64,000 nt of DNA from Sporobolomyces roseus (taxonomy: Eukaryota; Basidiomycota; Microbotryomycetes; Sporidiobolales; Sporidiobolaceae). Below, in pieces: positions 48,347 to 58,395 of the stretch. Numbering within the stretch: position 1 is the stretch's first letter; every line of letters begins with the position of its first letter. Below the pieces are notes generated by a model. The model ran no database searches and was not told the DNA's origin. It saw nothing but the letters and a program-made list of their open reading frames with translations. Where the stretch lies: contig JADILM010000008.1 of assembly GCA_016617785.1 (NCBI GenBank), positions 1,612,001 to 1,676,000 on the forward strand, read 5' to 3'. The position numbers were made by a program, and so were the translations under genes.

Positions 48347-50961
48347 TTAGACGCGGGAGGAAGGGGAAGGTAATGAGATACCCATGTTGTCGGGAACAGC
48401 CTGTATGATTTGCTGAATGTCAGCGATCTCCTTTAGAGTGAGCAGAGCAAAGAGAGAGAGGAAACATACGAGGTTAGGGTTGATATCGGAATGGTGGTGA
48501 CCTCCGAACAAAACACCTCCGTTCTTAGCTTGATAATCCGCAACACGCTTCTCTACCTCTGGACCTATTCACTCTCCAAATATCCTCCTCATCAGCTCCC
48601 CATCATCATCTCGAAAGGAGGGAAACATACGGAAATGTCTGAGTAAACCTTGTACTGGCCAAGCGGCGGCATCTCCCAAAGCACAAATCGTGTGACCTTC
48701 AACTTGCTTCGTTAGTTCGTAAAGCATTTCGATTTCTCGTTCGTGGGCTCGGCCGACAACGAATCGATCCATCATTTTCTCCATCCAAGTTGTACCCTCT
48801 CGGCAAGGAGTACATTGTCCGCACGACTCGTGCTTGTAGAACTGTATTGTTGAGTATGTGAAGATGAGTAGGAAGGGATGAGTAAGTGATAGAGATGAAG
48901 GACAAGAAGGGTAGGAGTTAGTTTCTCGAACTTGGGTTAGATTTCGATGAAAAGTGTTTCGTGAAAGGCTTACCTTTGCGAATCGAGCGATGGCACGAAC
49001 GATATCAGTCTCCTTGTTCATGACGATGACAGCTCCAGTTCCCAATCCCGATTGAAGGTCACGAAGTGAATCGAAATCCATGCTAAAGATTCAAGTTTTG
49101 AAACTTTTCGTCAGTTTCCTCATTCGCTCAATCAAAAGAGGAGGGAGTGAGAGAGGACGTACAGAGCAGTCTCGCAATCACCCTTTGGTAAAACAGGTAC
49201 TGAAGATCCACCAGGAATGATACCGAGTAAGTTATCCCATCCACCTCTAACTCCACCACAATGTTTCTCAATCAACTCTTGTAAAGGAATCGACATCTCT
49301 TCCTCTACTACACAAGGTTTGTTGACGTGACCCGAAATACAAAAGAGTTTGGTTCCAGAGTTTCGATCCCTTCCGAATTGATCGAACCAAGCAGCTCCAC
49401 GACGAATGATCGTAGGTGCGACAGCGACCGTTTCGACGTTGGCGACGGTAGTGGGACAACCGAAAAGTCCAACATCGGCGGGGAATGGAGGCTTCAATCT
49501 GGGTTTACCTTGCTTTCCTTCGATCGATTCGATGAGAGCAGTCTCTTCTCCGCAGATGTAAGCTCCAGCTCCTCGGTGGAGGTAGACGTCGAAATCGTAG
49601 CCGGATCCACAGGCGTTCTTGCCGAGGTAACCAGCTTTGTAGGCTTCGTCGATCGCTTGTTGAACGTGGTCAGACTCCATGAAGAATTCTCCTCGAATGT
49701 AGATGTAGGCTGTGAGATTGGTTAGGTGATGGTGTAGGAGTAGTGGAGGTGAGATAGGCGAGATGGAGGAAGTGAAAGGAGGCGAGTCGCGAAGAGGGGG
49801 AGTGAGAGGGAGAAATGAAGAAAGTTGGTCGAGTCGAGAATCGAGAGAGATGGGATCGAACAGGATTGGCGGTGGGGATCGAAGGGAAGCGAGAGAGAAA
49901 AGAGGTGAGGTGTAGGAGGAGGTGAGCGAAGTGGAAGTAGGGCGAAAAGGGAAGAAACGAAGAGAAAAAGTCAAAGTCAGCCCAAGTTCGAAAAATCAAG
50001 CGAGAAGAAAAAAGCGTACCGGCTGAAGCATTCATCGCACGACCAGCGACCAAACATCCCTCGATAAGCTTGTGAGGGTCACCACGAAGGATCTCTCGAT
50101 CCTTGCTGTGAAGCAGATGGAGGATCAGATCAGTTTCATTTCGAGATCAGAGTCGATCAGTTCCCGAATCGCAAACTCACCAAGTACCAGGTTCACCTTC
50201 GTCAGCGTTGACGACCAAATACCTCGGTCGAGGATCCTTCTCCCATCCAGGTTTGTTCATGAAGGACCATTTCAATCCAGAAGGGAAACCAGCTCCTCCT
50301 CGACCTCGTAGTCCCGAAGCTTTGATTTGTTCAATCAACCAGGAGTCACCTTTCAAAATGATGTCTTTGGTTCGGTGCCAATCTCCTCGTTTCTATTTGG
50401 AAGTGAAAGTGAGAGAGAGTCAGTTTCGATAAGTTTAGAAATGACGAATTGTGAGAAATGCTCCGATCAAACTCGTTCCACCTCTGCAATCCTTTTTTGT
50501 AGTGTAGGACGTCGATTTCGGCGATAGATCGAAGGCAGAAGGAAACGGAAGAGAGATGATTGCTAGTAAACCAACTAGATTCGACCCGATTCCGATTCAC
50601 CTCTTCCCCTCCCTCCTGAGCTCTCGTTCCTCTTCTAATCCCACCTTACTAGCTCTCTCATATCGATCTATGTATTCCCTTCCCCTCCCTTGTATCCGAT
50701 CGCTGAATTCTCCTCTTTGAATTGTGGCTACCTCACTCATCACAAGAGAAGGGTAAGACTTACCATAGCACCTTTGATTCCATGATCTCCTAATCGATAA
50801 GCGTTTGAGAATATACGATCTTGATCTCTCAATCCTCCGAAAGTAGTTCGTTTGGGAGGTGAAGCGTCTTGGACTGTGGCTAATCCTCGACGCTGTTGAA
50901 GGAACTGAGGAGTCGAAGTACGCGGTAGAGTACGGGGGAGGAGGCGGAGTGCGGTCTTCAT
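48347..50961 (-). CDS. NDUFV1: NADH:ubiquinone oxidoreductase 51-kDa flavoprotein (NDUFV1)
   Basis: Complex I subunit that binds NADH, FMN and iron-sulphur cluster N3 in the mitochondrial matrix arm. An N-terminal presequence ([20 protein letters not shown]) is Arg-rich and lacks acids. The mature part reads [18 protein letters not shown] (FMN site), [36 protein letters not shown] and [17 protein letters not shown] (NADH/FMN). Cluster ligands lie in [11 protein letters not shown] and, further on, [13 protein letters not shown] (read as [12 protein letters not shown]). The C terminus ends [13 protein letters not shown] at 48347, or an undetected last exon follows. One intron is about 310 nt (49710-50019). 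Start at 50961. Confidence 0.95.
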
Positions 50962-51324
50962 TCTTGGAGAGAAGTGAAGTGTTTAGGGAAAAAGAAGAGA
51001 AATGAATTTTTGGAGATTGGTTGAATAGGAACTAATCACTAGAGAATCGATTGGTGCTTGTTTGATTGCTTGGGAGTACTTTTCAATAGCTTGGGATACC
51101 TTATATTGATTCAGCTCTCGCTCTCGAGGTGTTGTCGTCGTTCTCTTCCACCTCAAAATCATCAATTTCGAAGAATCGCTTACTCGCCTCATCTTCGAGG
51201 TCAGAACGCAAGCATGCGAGTTGGGTACATCGAGGTCAACAAAGTACACAAGCTCACATCAACACGAAGCCGACGTTGTTCAATCAGGGGAAATCGATCT
51301 GAAAGTGTCCCTCTCGATTATTCC
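50962..51324. other. Intergenic between complex I gene and family Y gene A
   Basis: NDUFV1 promoter side. Short frames only; no feature supported. Confidence 0.45.
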
Positions 51325-52091
51325 TCACCACCTCCTCCTCCCTTCCCCTCCCCCCTTCGAGAACCCATAGATCCTCATCTTCCTTCCCGACAATCCTACT
51401 CCTAAACTCTCCTCCCTCCTCTCCTCTCCACTCACTTTCCAATACAACCTCCCCAAATTCGGTGAAACTTGGCATTCGAAAATCTCGTCGTGATCTTGGG
51501 GATTCAGGACTTCTTGGATGGTGCGCTTGGAGGAACTGGTGGTGTGGTAACGCATGAAGGTTTCGTTGATTCGGTAGAATGGGTCGGGACGGGAGGGAAT
51601 GGAGATTGACTAGGTGCTCGAAAAGGATGAGGGAAGGATCAGTTTATAGCTATCGGGTTTTTGACATTTGGAGTTTACGCAGCTTGAGAGAGTGGAGAGT
51701 GTAAGCTCACATGGTAGGTATCACGAGCGAGACCGTGAAATATTTCAACGTAAAGATGCAATCCTAGAGGTTTGAGCCGACCAATGATTTCTTGATTGCG
51801 TTTATGATACAAGCCAAGTTCTGTTGTACTCATGTGTTGAAGATCGGGAGGTGTCCATGCAGATTGATGAGCTGAATCGGATTCCGAAGAATATTGATCC
51901 CCTTCCCTCTCTTCTGCTTCTTTCCTCTCCCGTTCTCGCTCTTCTGCTGCCCTCGCAACAGCCTCTGCAAATGCCGCGTCATGCTCGGAGCGAAGACGTG
52001 TGTTTTGAGAATGGCGTGCTCGAGAGTTCAGGAGGGCATCCGAAGCCATTCCTGGAGCGAGATGTTTTGGTTGTTTCGGCGTTTTGGGCAT
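51325..52091 (-). CDS. Unrecognised family Y, gene A
   Basis: Unrecognised. Two exons (52091-51711, 127 codons; 51609-51325, 95 codons with stop) joined at phase 0 give 221 residues. Exon 1 starts MPKTPKQPKHLAPGMASD and has a charged helical stretch (AEERERERKEAEEREGD) followed by TELGLYHKRNQEIIGRLKP. Exon 2 has FYRINETFMRYHT, IQEVLNPQDHDEIFE and GRKMRIYGFSKGGG. The K-M-R-I-Y-G-F signature recurs in genes B, C and D further right, always near the end of a second exon of 89-96 codons. An upstream in-frame Met at 52181 is possible. Function unknown. Confidence 0.62.
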
Positions 52092-53268
52092 CTTGTGAGG
52101 AAGGAGGTCGTGTAAGGCGTCGACGGAAGTCTTTCGAGGGAATGGAGGAAAGGAGAAGAGGCATAGTTTAATTGCGACCAAGCGAAAAAAGCGAAAAAGT
52201 CACGAGGATTCCGGTAAGAGACAGAAATACCGCCGGACGCCGAGGTTTCAGCAAGTCCTGAGCGGTGTATTGAACGTGACTAAGCCGAAAGAAAGAGGAG
52301 TGGGTGAAGCGGTAGGAGAGTGCGAAACGGGAAGAAAGCGAAGAGCGAGGAAACAGCTCAAGAGCGGCAGTTTCTTGAGGAGAACATGAAGCTGAGGCAT
52401 CGAATCGTCCACTACAGCGATCAGATAGCTCAGGAAGGAGTCTCAGGGTGTTTTCGAAGATGATTAGTTTGAACGGATGAGAGGGGGGAGGAAGCGAGAG
52501 AAAGGGCTTACAAGACCCGCCGCTTATATAGTCATATTAACAGAGCTGTGAGTACTCTACACAAGCCCAGAGCAGTGATATTTGAAGCGATGTGAGCGGT
52601 TGGAGAGCAAGAAACGATTGATCGATGCTTGACCTCTTTCTCACCACTCTCGATAGCTCTGGACCTTTGAAGACCAGCTAGAATCACTCAAGAACCTCTC
52701 AGAAGACTACTCGAGCTTCTCCTGCCGCTTCCCACGTTGTACTCGCTGTTTCAAGTTCCTCAACTCCGGACCAGCAAGAACTTCCCATCCACAGCTTAGA
52801 AGCGTACGGGAGAAAGGTCGATACGTAGCTGGTGGACAGGAGAACAGTCGGGAATGCTTCGAGGTTTCCAATGGGAGGTTGTCGCTTCGTTTTGGTGAGT
52901 TTACTTCCTCCCTCGCATCTTTCGCTTTGGACTCGCTGACCTCGACAAACGCTTCTCACAACAGCTTGGTCAGACTATCGAGATCGATCACATCCATCAG
53001 CTTAACTCAACATATCGGAAACTTTCTTCGAATCTTCTCGAACTTCTTCGCTCGACTTTCAGATCTCTTCGCTTCGGCTGCTCTCGTTCGACTAAACCGC
53101 TTCGTAACCTCCGAATTAAGCGAAAAGTATTCCATCAGCTTAGGTGACCAAGAGTAGCAATGTCCATCGAAACAAAGAAAACATCTAAATTCTGAAGACT
53201 CTATCTTGCGCTCCTTTCCTCATGTCCGAACTCCTTCACCTCTTGCCTACTCATGCTCGCCACATTCT
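52092..53268. repeat. Upstream region of gene A, containing repeat copy 1 (52584-53102)
   Basis: From 52584 to 53102 the sequence matches 54489-55013 closely, with only small indels. It includes GAAGCGATGTGAG, a TTGACC/CTGACC branch site with GATAG acceptor, and the exon-intron module given under the small plus-strand ORF. The two copies lie about 440-490 bp upstream of genes A and B, so gene and upstream DNA were duplicated as one unit. Confidence 0.75.
52854..53157 (+). CDS. Small spliced ORF with LFASAAL motif (E1)
   Basis: Unrecognised, opposite strand to the family Y genes. Exon 52854-52894 starts MLRGFQWEVVASF; a 70-nt intron has GTGAGT, a CTGAC branch site and ACAG; exon 52965-53157 encodes LVRLSRSITSISL..HIGN, FLRIFSNFFARLSDLFASAALVRL in two parts, and ends LGDQE. 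Total 77 residues, hydrophobic and basic. The homologous stretch at 54.8 kb has the same splice signals and frame (QWEVVASF, KFFAPLPELFASAALARLNR). Similar LF-x-SAAL blocks lie at 61.5 and 63.9 kb. It may instead be a non-coding repeat; conserved splice sites argue for a plus-strand transcript. Confidence 0.42.
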
Positions 53269-54052
53269 CTACTCCATATTCCCTTCGTCAATTCCATAAA
53301 TCCTGGCCTTTCGATGTCCGATACTGAAAGCGTTTCCGCTCGAAGCTTTACCTCGATCGTCAAACCACTTATGCCAACCGTTAATTCCTGCCAACTCGGT
53401 GTTTTGGGCTTGCTTTGTTCTTGGATTGTAGATTTGTATCTCGTTAGAGCGCTCGTTCCGTAATTCGTAGCGAATCCATTTGTATTGAATCCAAAAGAAT
53501 CTTCTCGGTTCCTTCTTTCCGGTGTGTTCGTCGATGATTGGCACAGTGAGGGACTGGGGACAAGACTAACTACTTAGCTATTAGGCAGAAGCGAATGAAG
53601 AGAACGTGACTGACCTTGAAAGTCTGACGAGTTTTGGGATCAAAGTAGGAATTAGGAAACCCATTCTCGTCGACTGATGCATCGTCCCTCACTCTTTCGA
53701 GGCGGAGTATCATCAACATGGTCTGCCGGTGGAGTCGAAGTTCGGGAGGCGGGAAAGGAGCTTGTTTCTGGGCGTCTCTCCAATCGACAGCTCTTGTAGT
53801 GTCGATGAATTCCTCCACGGGTTCCTCCTCCTCCACTGTTTCGCTCTGATGACGATGCGCAGGTCGAGTAGTAGGATAAGGAGATACTCGATGGGAGCGA
53901 GGCTTGGGAGGGTGGGAGAGGCGTTGGGCGGGTGGAGAGGAAGGAAATTCGGCGCTTCTAGGCGAAGCAGGAGCATCTTGGTCCAGGTTCTCGTGGTCTA
54001 TCCATCCATCAAGCCAGGAATGAATGCGAGCTTGGTGGTCGTTCTGCTCCAT
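53269..54052 (-). CDS. Unrecognised family Y, gene B
   Basis: Two exons (54052-53615, 146 codons; 53553-53269, 95 codons with stop), phase 0, 240 residues. Exon 1 begins MEQNDHQARIHSWLDGWIDH, has a Pro/Ser/Arg-rich middle and ends LILRLERVRDDASVDENGF-like text followed by YFDPKTRQTFK. Exon 2 reads SLTVPIIDEHTGKKEPRR, FFWIQYKWIRY, IYNPRTKQ, GWHKWFDDRG and GNAFSIGHRKARIYGIDEG. The D-E-x-G-F...Y-x-D-P end of exon 1 is shared with gene D. The FFWI..KWIRY and R-I-Y-G blocks are shared with C and D. Function unknown. Confidence 0.7.
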
Positions 54053-55174
54053 ATCTGCCAGTGAAGGGAAGAGGGAAGAGCGCTGAAAACCGCATGGGAA
54101 TCGGAGATTCGATTCCGAGCAAGTCCGCGGTCAATCGAACGACGAAGGGAGAGACTGATTTTCGAGCAGGAGGTCGAGTAGAGAGCAAGCGAGTCGAGTC
54201 GAGGAAGAGGAGCGTTTCGAAAACGGCGAAGACGGCGAAGGAATGAATGGTAAGGAAGCGAGCATATTCGAGGCTGAAGCTAATGACCTTTCGTAGAGTC
54301 AGCTCGTGAGTAAGCTGTGAGGGCCTATGTGATCCATAGAGACTGGTCAGCTGAGTGCATGGAAGACGAAGAGGGAAAAGGGAAAACGAACGAGAAAGAC
54401 GCGAGATTTGATGGGAGTCCGAAGCGGAGCTGAACTGACTGGACTCGAAGCTCCTCAGTCATCGGAGCATACAGAGCAGGTCGCCGGGGAAGCGATGTGA
54501 GAGGTTTGAGGGCAAGAAACGATTGATCGATTCCTGACCTCTTTCTCACCACTCTCAATAGCTCTGGACCTCAGAAGAACAGCTAACATCACTCAAGAAC
54601 CTCTCAGAAGACTTCTCGAGCTTATCCCGTCGCTTCCACGTCGTACTCGCTGTTTTCGAATCCTCAACTCTGGACAAGCAAGAACCTCCCATCCACAGCT
54701 TAGAAGCGTACGGGAGCAACGTCGACACGTAGCTGATGGCAAGAGAAACACTCGGGATTGCTTCGAAGTCTACAGTGGGAGGTTGTCGCTTCGTTCAGGT
54801 GAGTTTCGTTTCTCTCTCGCTCTCAAACTTGAGAACTAGCTGACCTAGACCGACGCTTCTCTCGATAGCTCGTTCAGCTCATTGATCTCGATCTCAAGTA
54901 TCGAGTCGGAGTGCATAAGCTGGAAACTTCCTTCGAACGCTACTCTCTCGAAATTCTTCGCTCCACTCCCAGAACTATTCGCTTCGGCTGCTCTTGCTCG
55001 ACTGAACCGCTTCCATCTCATAGCAGAAGATGTCATCACACAAGTCCCGACAAGAACAATAGCAAGAACCGCAACGTGAACTATCGAAACACATTTACGA
55101 AATCAGAATCGAATCAAACTCCACCTCTCTTCAAGTCCTTCTTGAATTCCCTCTCCCCCTCTCTATCTCAATTC
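54053..55174. repeat. Upstream region of gene B, containing repeat copy 2 (54489-55013)
   Basis: Second copy of the block at 52584-53102. It retains the donor GTGAG after GAAGCGAT, the CTGACC branch, the CAATAG acceptor and the second intron. Copies differ by scattered substitutions and a 1-nt indel near TTC(C)CACG. Confidence 0.75.
54758..55079 (+). pseudogene. E2, homolog of the small spliced ORF, ATG replaced by TTG
   Basis: Segments 54758-54798 and 54869-55079 read in the E1 frame as LLRSLQWEVVASF, then SFSSLISISSIESE, SKFFAPLPELFASAAL and ARLNRFHLIAEDV. The codon that is ATG in E1 is TTG here, and the frame meets TGA 24 nt upstream (54734-54736), so no ATG start exists in this exon. Splice signals are intact. 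It could be a pseudogene, start in an unseen upstream exon, or be one of a set of non-coding copies. Confidence 0.4.
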
Positions 55175-55898
55175 TCACCAGCTTCCCATCCTCCGGTCAC
55201 GCCGAACAAATCCATACATCCTCGCCTTTCGTCGACTCAAACTGAGAACGTTCCCTTCCCTTTCGCTAGGTCCTCGATGCCAACGCTCAAACTCCGGTCT
55301 CAGGTCAACATCACTGGTCAAGCTGGATGCAGGATCGTAGATGTGCTGGACCATGTTGTTCTCGGAGTAACAGATCCATTTGCCGCCAATCCAGAAGAAG
55401 GTTTCATCTTCCTCCTTATCGTCCAAGAGAACGTCTCGAGACTGTTGAAGGACTCGTGGTGAGCGCTCGAGTCATTCTAGCTTAAGAAATCAAAGGAAAT
55501 CGGCTTACCCTAACCTCGTGACCAGGCTCTCTGCTGTCAACCCACAAATTACACTTATCATTCAAGTTCTTCGAAGCAATTCGCCCTTCACGGTCAAGCT
55601 TCGGCACGAGATGAGCGATGAGGTCTTGATTGATGAGGTGGATTCGGACTCCTGCGGGAGGATCAGGACTTGTTTGGGGATGAGCTTCTCGCTCGCCTGC
55701 GAACCCAAAGAGGCCTTCGTTGTCTTCTGCTGTCCTGTTATGGGGAGGCCAGTTCGATGGATTTGGGAGGAGTCGATGAGGATGGGAAGGATCGGCGAGG
55801 GGTAGATTCGAGTTGGCAGGAATTAGATTGGGAGTCGTTGTAGTGTCGGCACTTCGATGAGTTGGTCTCGAGCCAGAGCGACGCGAGGAGTGCGACAT
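55175..55898 (-). CDS. Unrecognised family Y, gene C
   Basis: Two exons (55898-55509, 130 codons; 55441-55175, 89 codons with stop), phase 0, 218 residues. Exon 1 starts MSHSSRRSGSRPTHRSADTT, is Pro/Asn-rich, and ends WVDSREPGHEVR. Exon 2 reads RDVLLDDKEEDETFFWIGGK, WICYSENN, HIYDPAS, FERWHRG and GNVLSLSRRKARMYGFVRR. Exon 2 is the most conserved part of the family: FFWI, KW, YDP, W, GN-x-LSLSRR and RMYGF align with D. Adjacent to gene B in the same orientation. Function unknown. Confidence 0.7.
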
Positions 55899-56292
55899 CT
55901 CCCTTGAATGTTGACTGTATCAAATGCGAGGGAAGCAGAAGAGAGCGGCAATTCAATGCAGAGTATTCGTCTAATCCCTTGCGAACGACATCGGGATTAG
56001 ACAACGGATGCGAGAAACGCTCATCTCCTACGACGCTCGCTTGTCGGCGGAGATCACTCAAAGTGCCTGTACGCTACGTCGGAAGCGGATCGGGATGTCA
56101 ACAGACAGAAACCGTCAAGTCTCGAAGGGAGGATGCACTTCCTCGGTTTCGCTTATTATTCTCGCAGTACAGTAGAGATTGACGCTTGTGAGAGTGTTCA
56201 ATCGACAAACAGAACAACGTGGAATCTGAAAGCTACGAAAACCTTGAAAGAAATCGATCTTTTCGAATCTCCTTCGTTGTTTCCTCCTCTCT
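55899..56292. other. Intergenic between gene C and gene D
   Basis: Promoter side of gene C. I do not see the 0.5-kb repeat found upstream of A and B here. No gene. Confidence 0.45.
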
Positions 56293-57041
56293 TCAAAACC
56301 TTTGTTCTCCCGCTTCCTCCTTCTCCTCAAATCCATACATTCTCCTTCTCCTCCTACTCAAGCTAAGCGCATTTCCTGCTCTCGCTGTCGCCCGGTCCCG
56401 GTACCAGTCGCTAAACGATTTCGCCAATGGTGTGCGAGTGTACATGCGAGTCACTGGGTCGTAAGTTTCCTGGTATGAATCACTCTTTCCATACCTCATC
56501 CACGTTCCGTCAATCAGGTAAAAGATCCTCCCTTCTCGACGTTTTCTCTTTGGATTATACCACTCTTTCAAATTCATCGCCTAGTTTTCGCACGAGAATA
56601 AAGTGAGCGTCTTGTCTCGATTAGTGCAGATCGTGACTGAAAGCTCACCTCAACGACCTGAGGAGGATCAAAAGCCGGATCCATGTAAAATGTTGCGAAA
56701 CCGTCTTCATCGAAATCCGATTCATTCGGGGGATCTTCGAGTCGATCGATCTTCTTCATGTTCTCGACATGCTGCTCAACTTCAGCTGGCAAGGGAGGAT
56801 TTGCTTCGCGGTCTAGTCTGAGTTGATTGCGAGTAAGAGGCGGGATTGGAGCGAGACGTCCTCGATTTCCACCTCTCCCTCTTCCTCCGTGGTTCCGACG
56901 ACGACGAGTGACACCGCCGCGAGCTTCCACATTGGGAACCGTGTCTTGCTCTGGTCGAGTTCGTCGAGGAGGAGAAGGAGGTCTTGCTGGATGATTGCGA
57001 TTGCGACGAGTTCGATCGGGAAGAGCGGGTTCTTCGTCCAT
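56293..57041 (-). CDS. Unrecognised family Y, gene D
   Basis: Two exons (57041-56649, 131 codons; 56580-56293, 96 codons with stop), phase 0, 226 residues. An earlier in-frame Met exists at 57209, but MDEEPALPDRTRRNR at 57041 gives an exon 1 length like genes A and C. Exon 1 is Arg/Gly/Pro-rich (RRRRNHGGRGRGGNRGR) and ends SDFDEDGFATFYMDPAFDPP and QVVE. Exon 2 reads AMNLKEWYNPKRKRREGRIF, YLIDGTWMRYGK, TYDPVTRMYTR, SFSDWYRDRA and GNALSLSRRRRRMYGFEEK. The RGG-type tract may bind RNA (inference). Function unknown. Confidence 0.7.
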
Positions 57042-57209
57042 CCGGGGATCTGCGGACGCTGCAATTGGCGCAGCGGTCAGGCTTGAATGTGTCTCGCTGT
57101 GTACGAGGGGAAGGTAAGAAGAAGAACGGTAGATAGGGAGGAAAATTCGCGTTGTGAACTCCGTTGAAACTCCTCGGATCTCATTCTTGGCGCGAGGGAA
57201 CGCTTTCAA

Positions 57210-57964
57210 GAAGCGTATGGTAGAGAGAGAGAGGAGGAGTAGCCCAGAGACTCGAGGCGAAGGAAAGGTCGAGGCAGTGACGAGCAGAAGAGCGAGTCTT
57301 GCGAAATTCGATAAAAACCGATGAGAGAGCGTTTCCCCAAGCTTCTGAGCGAGCGGTCTTCTTTGGATAGGTCTGAGGAAATACTCGTGGGTCTAGCGGC
57401 TTATGCAGAGCTATTCGAGCCGTGATTGATCGATGTTGAAAGAGCGAAACTGTTGAAGAAGAATCAAACGTCAAGAACAGCTTGAGAAAGGTCCGGGACA
57501 CTTTGGACGTACTTTGAGGAGTTCTACATGCGCTCGAAGAATAGTCTGAGTTGCCCAAGCAGAGTAGCGGTAAGTGGTAACGGCTCAAAACGAGTTGGAC
57601 TTTGATTGGTTTCCTACGCTTCACCTCGACTTCGCTACCAGCTTCTGAAGGCTTAGAAATTGCCAGATTATGCAAGGATAGCTACCGGACATCAAAAACA
57701 ACGAATCTCAAGCTTCACGACCTCGAACAACTCAAATTCCCCTCATTCGAAGTGAACGAATCTCTCCGCCTCTGCTCACTCGCTCAAGTCAAGCGGAATA
57801 CTTGAGATGATCTAGAAGGGAGTTCATCATTAGTGGTGGTCTTCTCATATCGGCAGGGTTCAATATGATGGAATTGTGCAGCTAAAAAGAGTTCGAGTTC
57901 GAATGCGTAAGCCTCTTCTCCCCTCTATCCTGTTGACTCGGAAAGCATATGACGGATCAATTCA
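57210..57964. other. Intergenic upstream of gene D
   Basis: Several short frames on both strands; none shares family features. A plus-strand frame at 57602-57805 ends LRLCSLAQVKRNT; no homolog seen. Confidence 0.4.
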
Positions 57965-58147
57965 ATGGCTATCGTCATCTCGGCTCAAGCGCTGACCTTT
58001 GATTCGCTTTCCTTCGACAGTTCTGAATTCCCCTCGCTTCGTCAACTTCTCGGGCTTGGCATGTGGCTCTTCACTTCTATTGCTGCGTTGTTGCTTATCG
58101 AGACCACAACCCAAGGCGGTCAAGACGACTTTGAATGCAAAAAGTGA
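57965..58147 (+). CDS. Possible 60-residue single-pass membrane protein
   Basis: An uninterrupted frame starts MAIVISAQALTFDSLSFD and has one hydrophobic segment, LLGLGMWLFTSIAALLLIE, with a polar tail TTTQGGQDDFECKK. Length and composition fit a small membrane protein, but a chance ORF cannot be excluded; no homolog is recognised. Confidence 0.3.
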   Translation: MAIVISAQALTFDSLSFDSSEFPSLRQLLGLGMWLFTSIAALLLIETTTQGGQDDFECKK

Positions 58148-58395
58148 GCCGGAGAAAACCTTTGAGGAATGAGGAGATTGAGGAGTTCAGATTTTGACGA
58201 GGCCGGCTTTATCTTACGGAGGGATGGGTGTGTCGTTCTCTTTTCGAGCTGATAAGAGATGTACTGACTCAGCGTGATATGAGGAGGTAGAATGACGGAG
58301 ATGTCGAGACCGTATCTCTCGCAATTTCGACATCTCGAAAACTTTCTTTCGCAAGATTCGCAAGCTCGCCTCGATCCCCTCACGATTTCGCCTTC

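Noticed and set aside
52699..52959. Minus-strand frame over the repeat block, also similar between copies (LPYASKLWMG)
   Set aside because: Similarity exists in any frame of a recent duplicate. Conserved GTGAG...CTGAC...AG signals point to the plus strand instead, though this is not proof.
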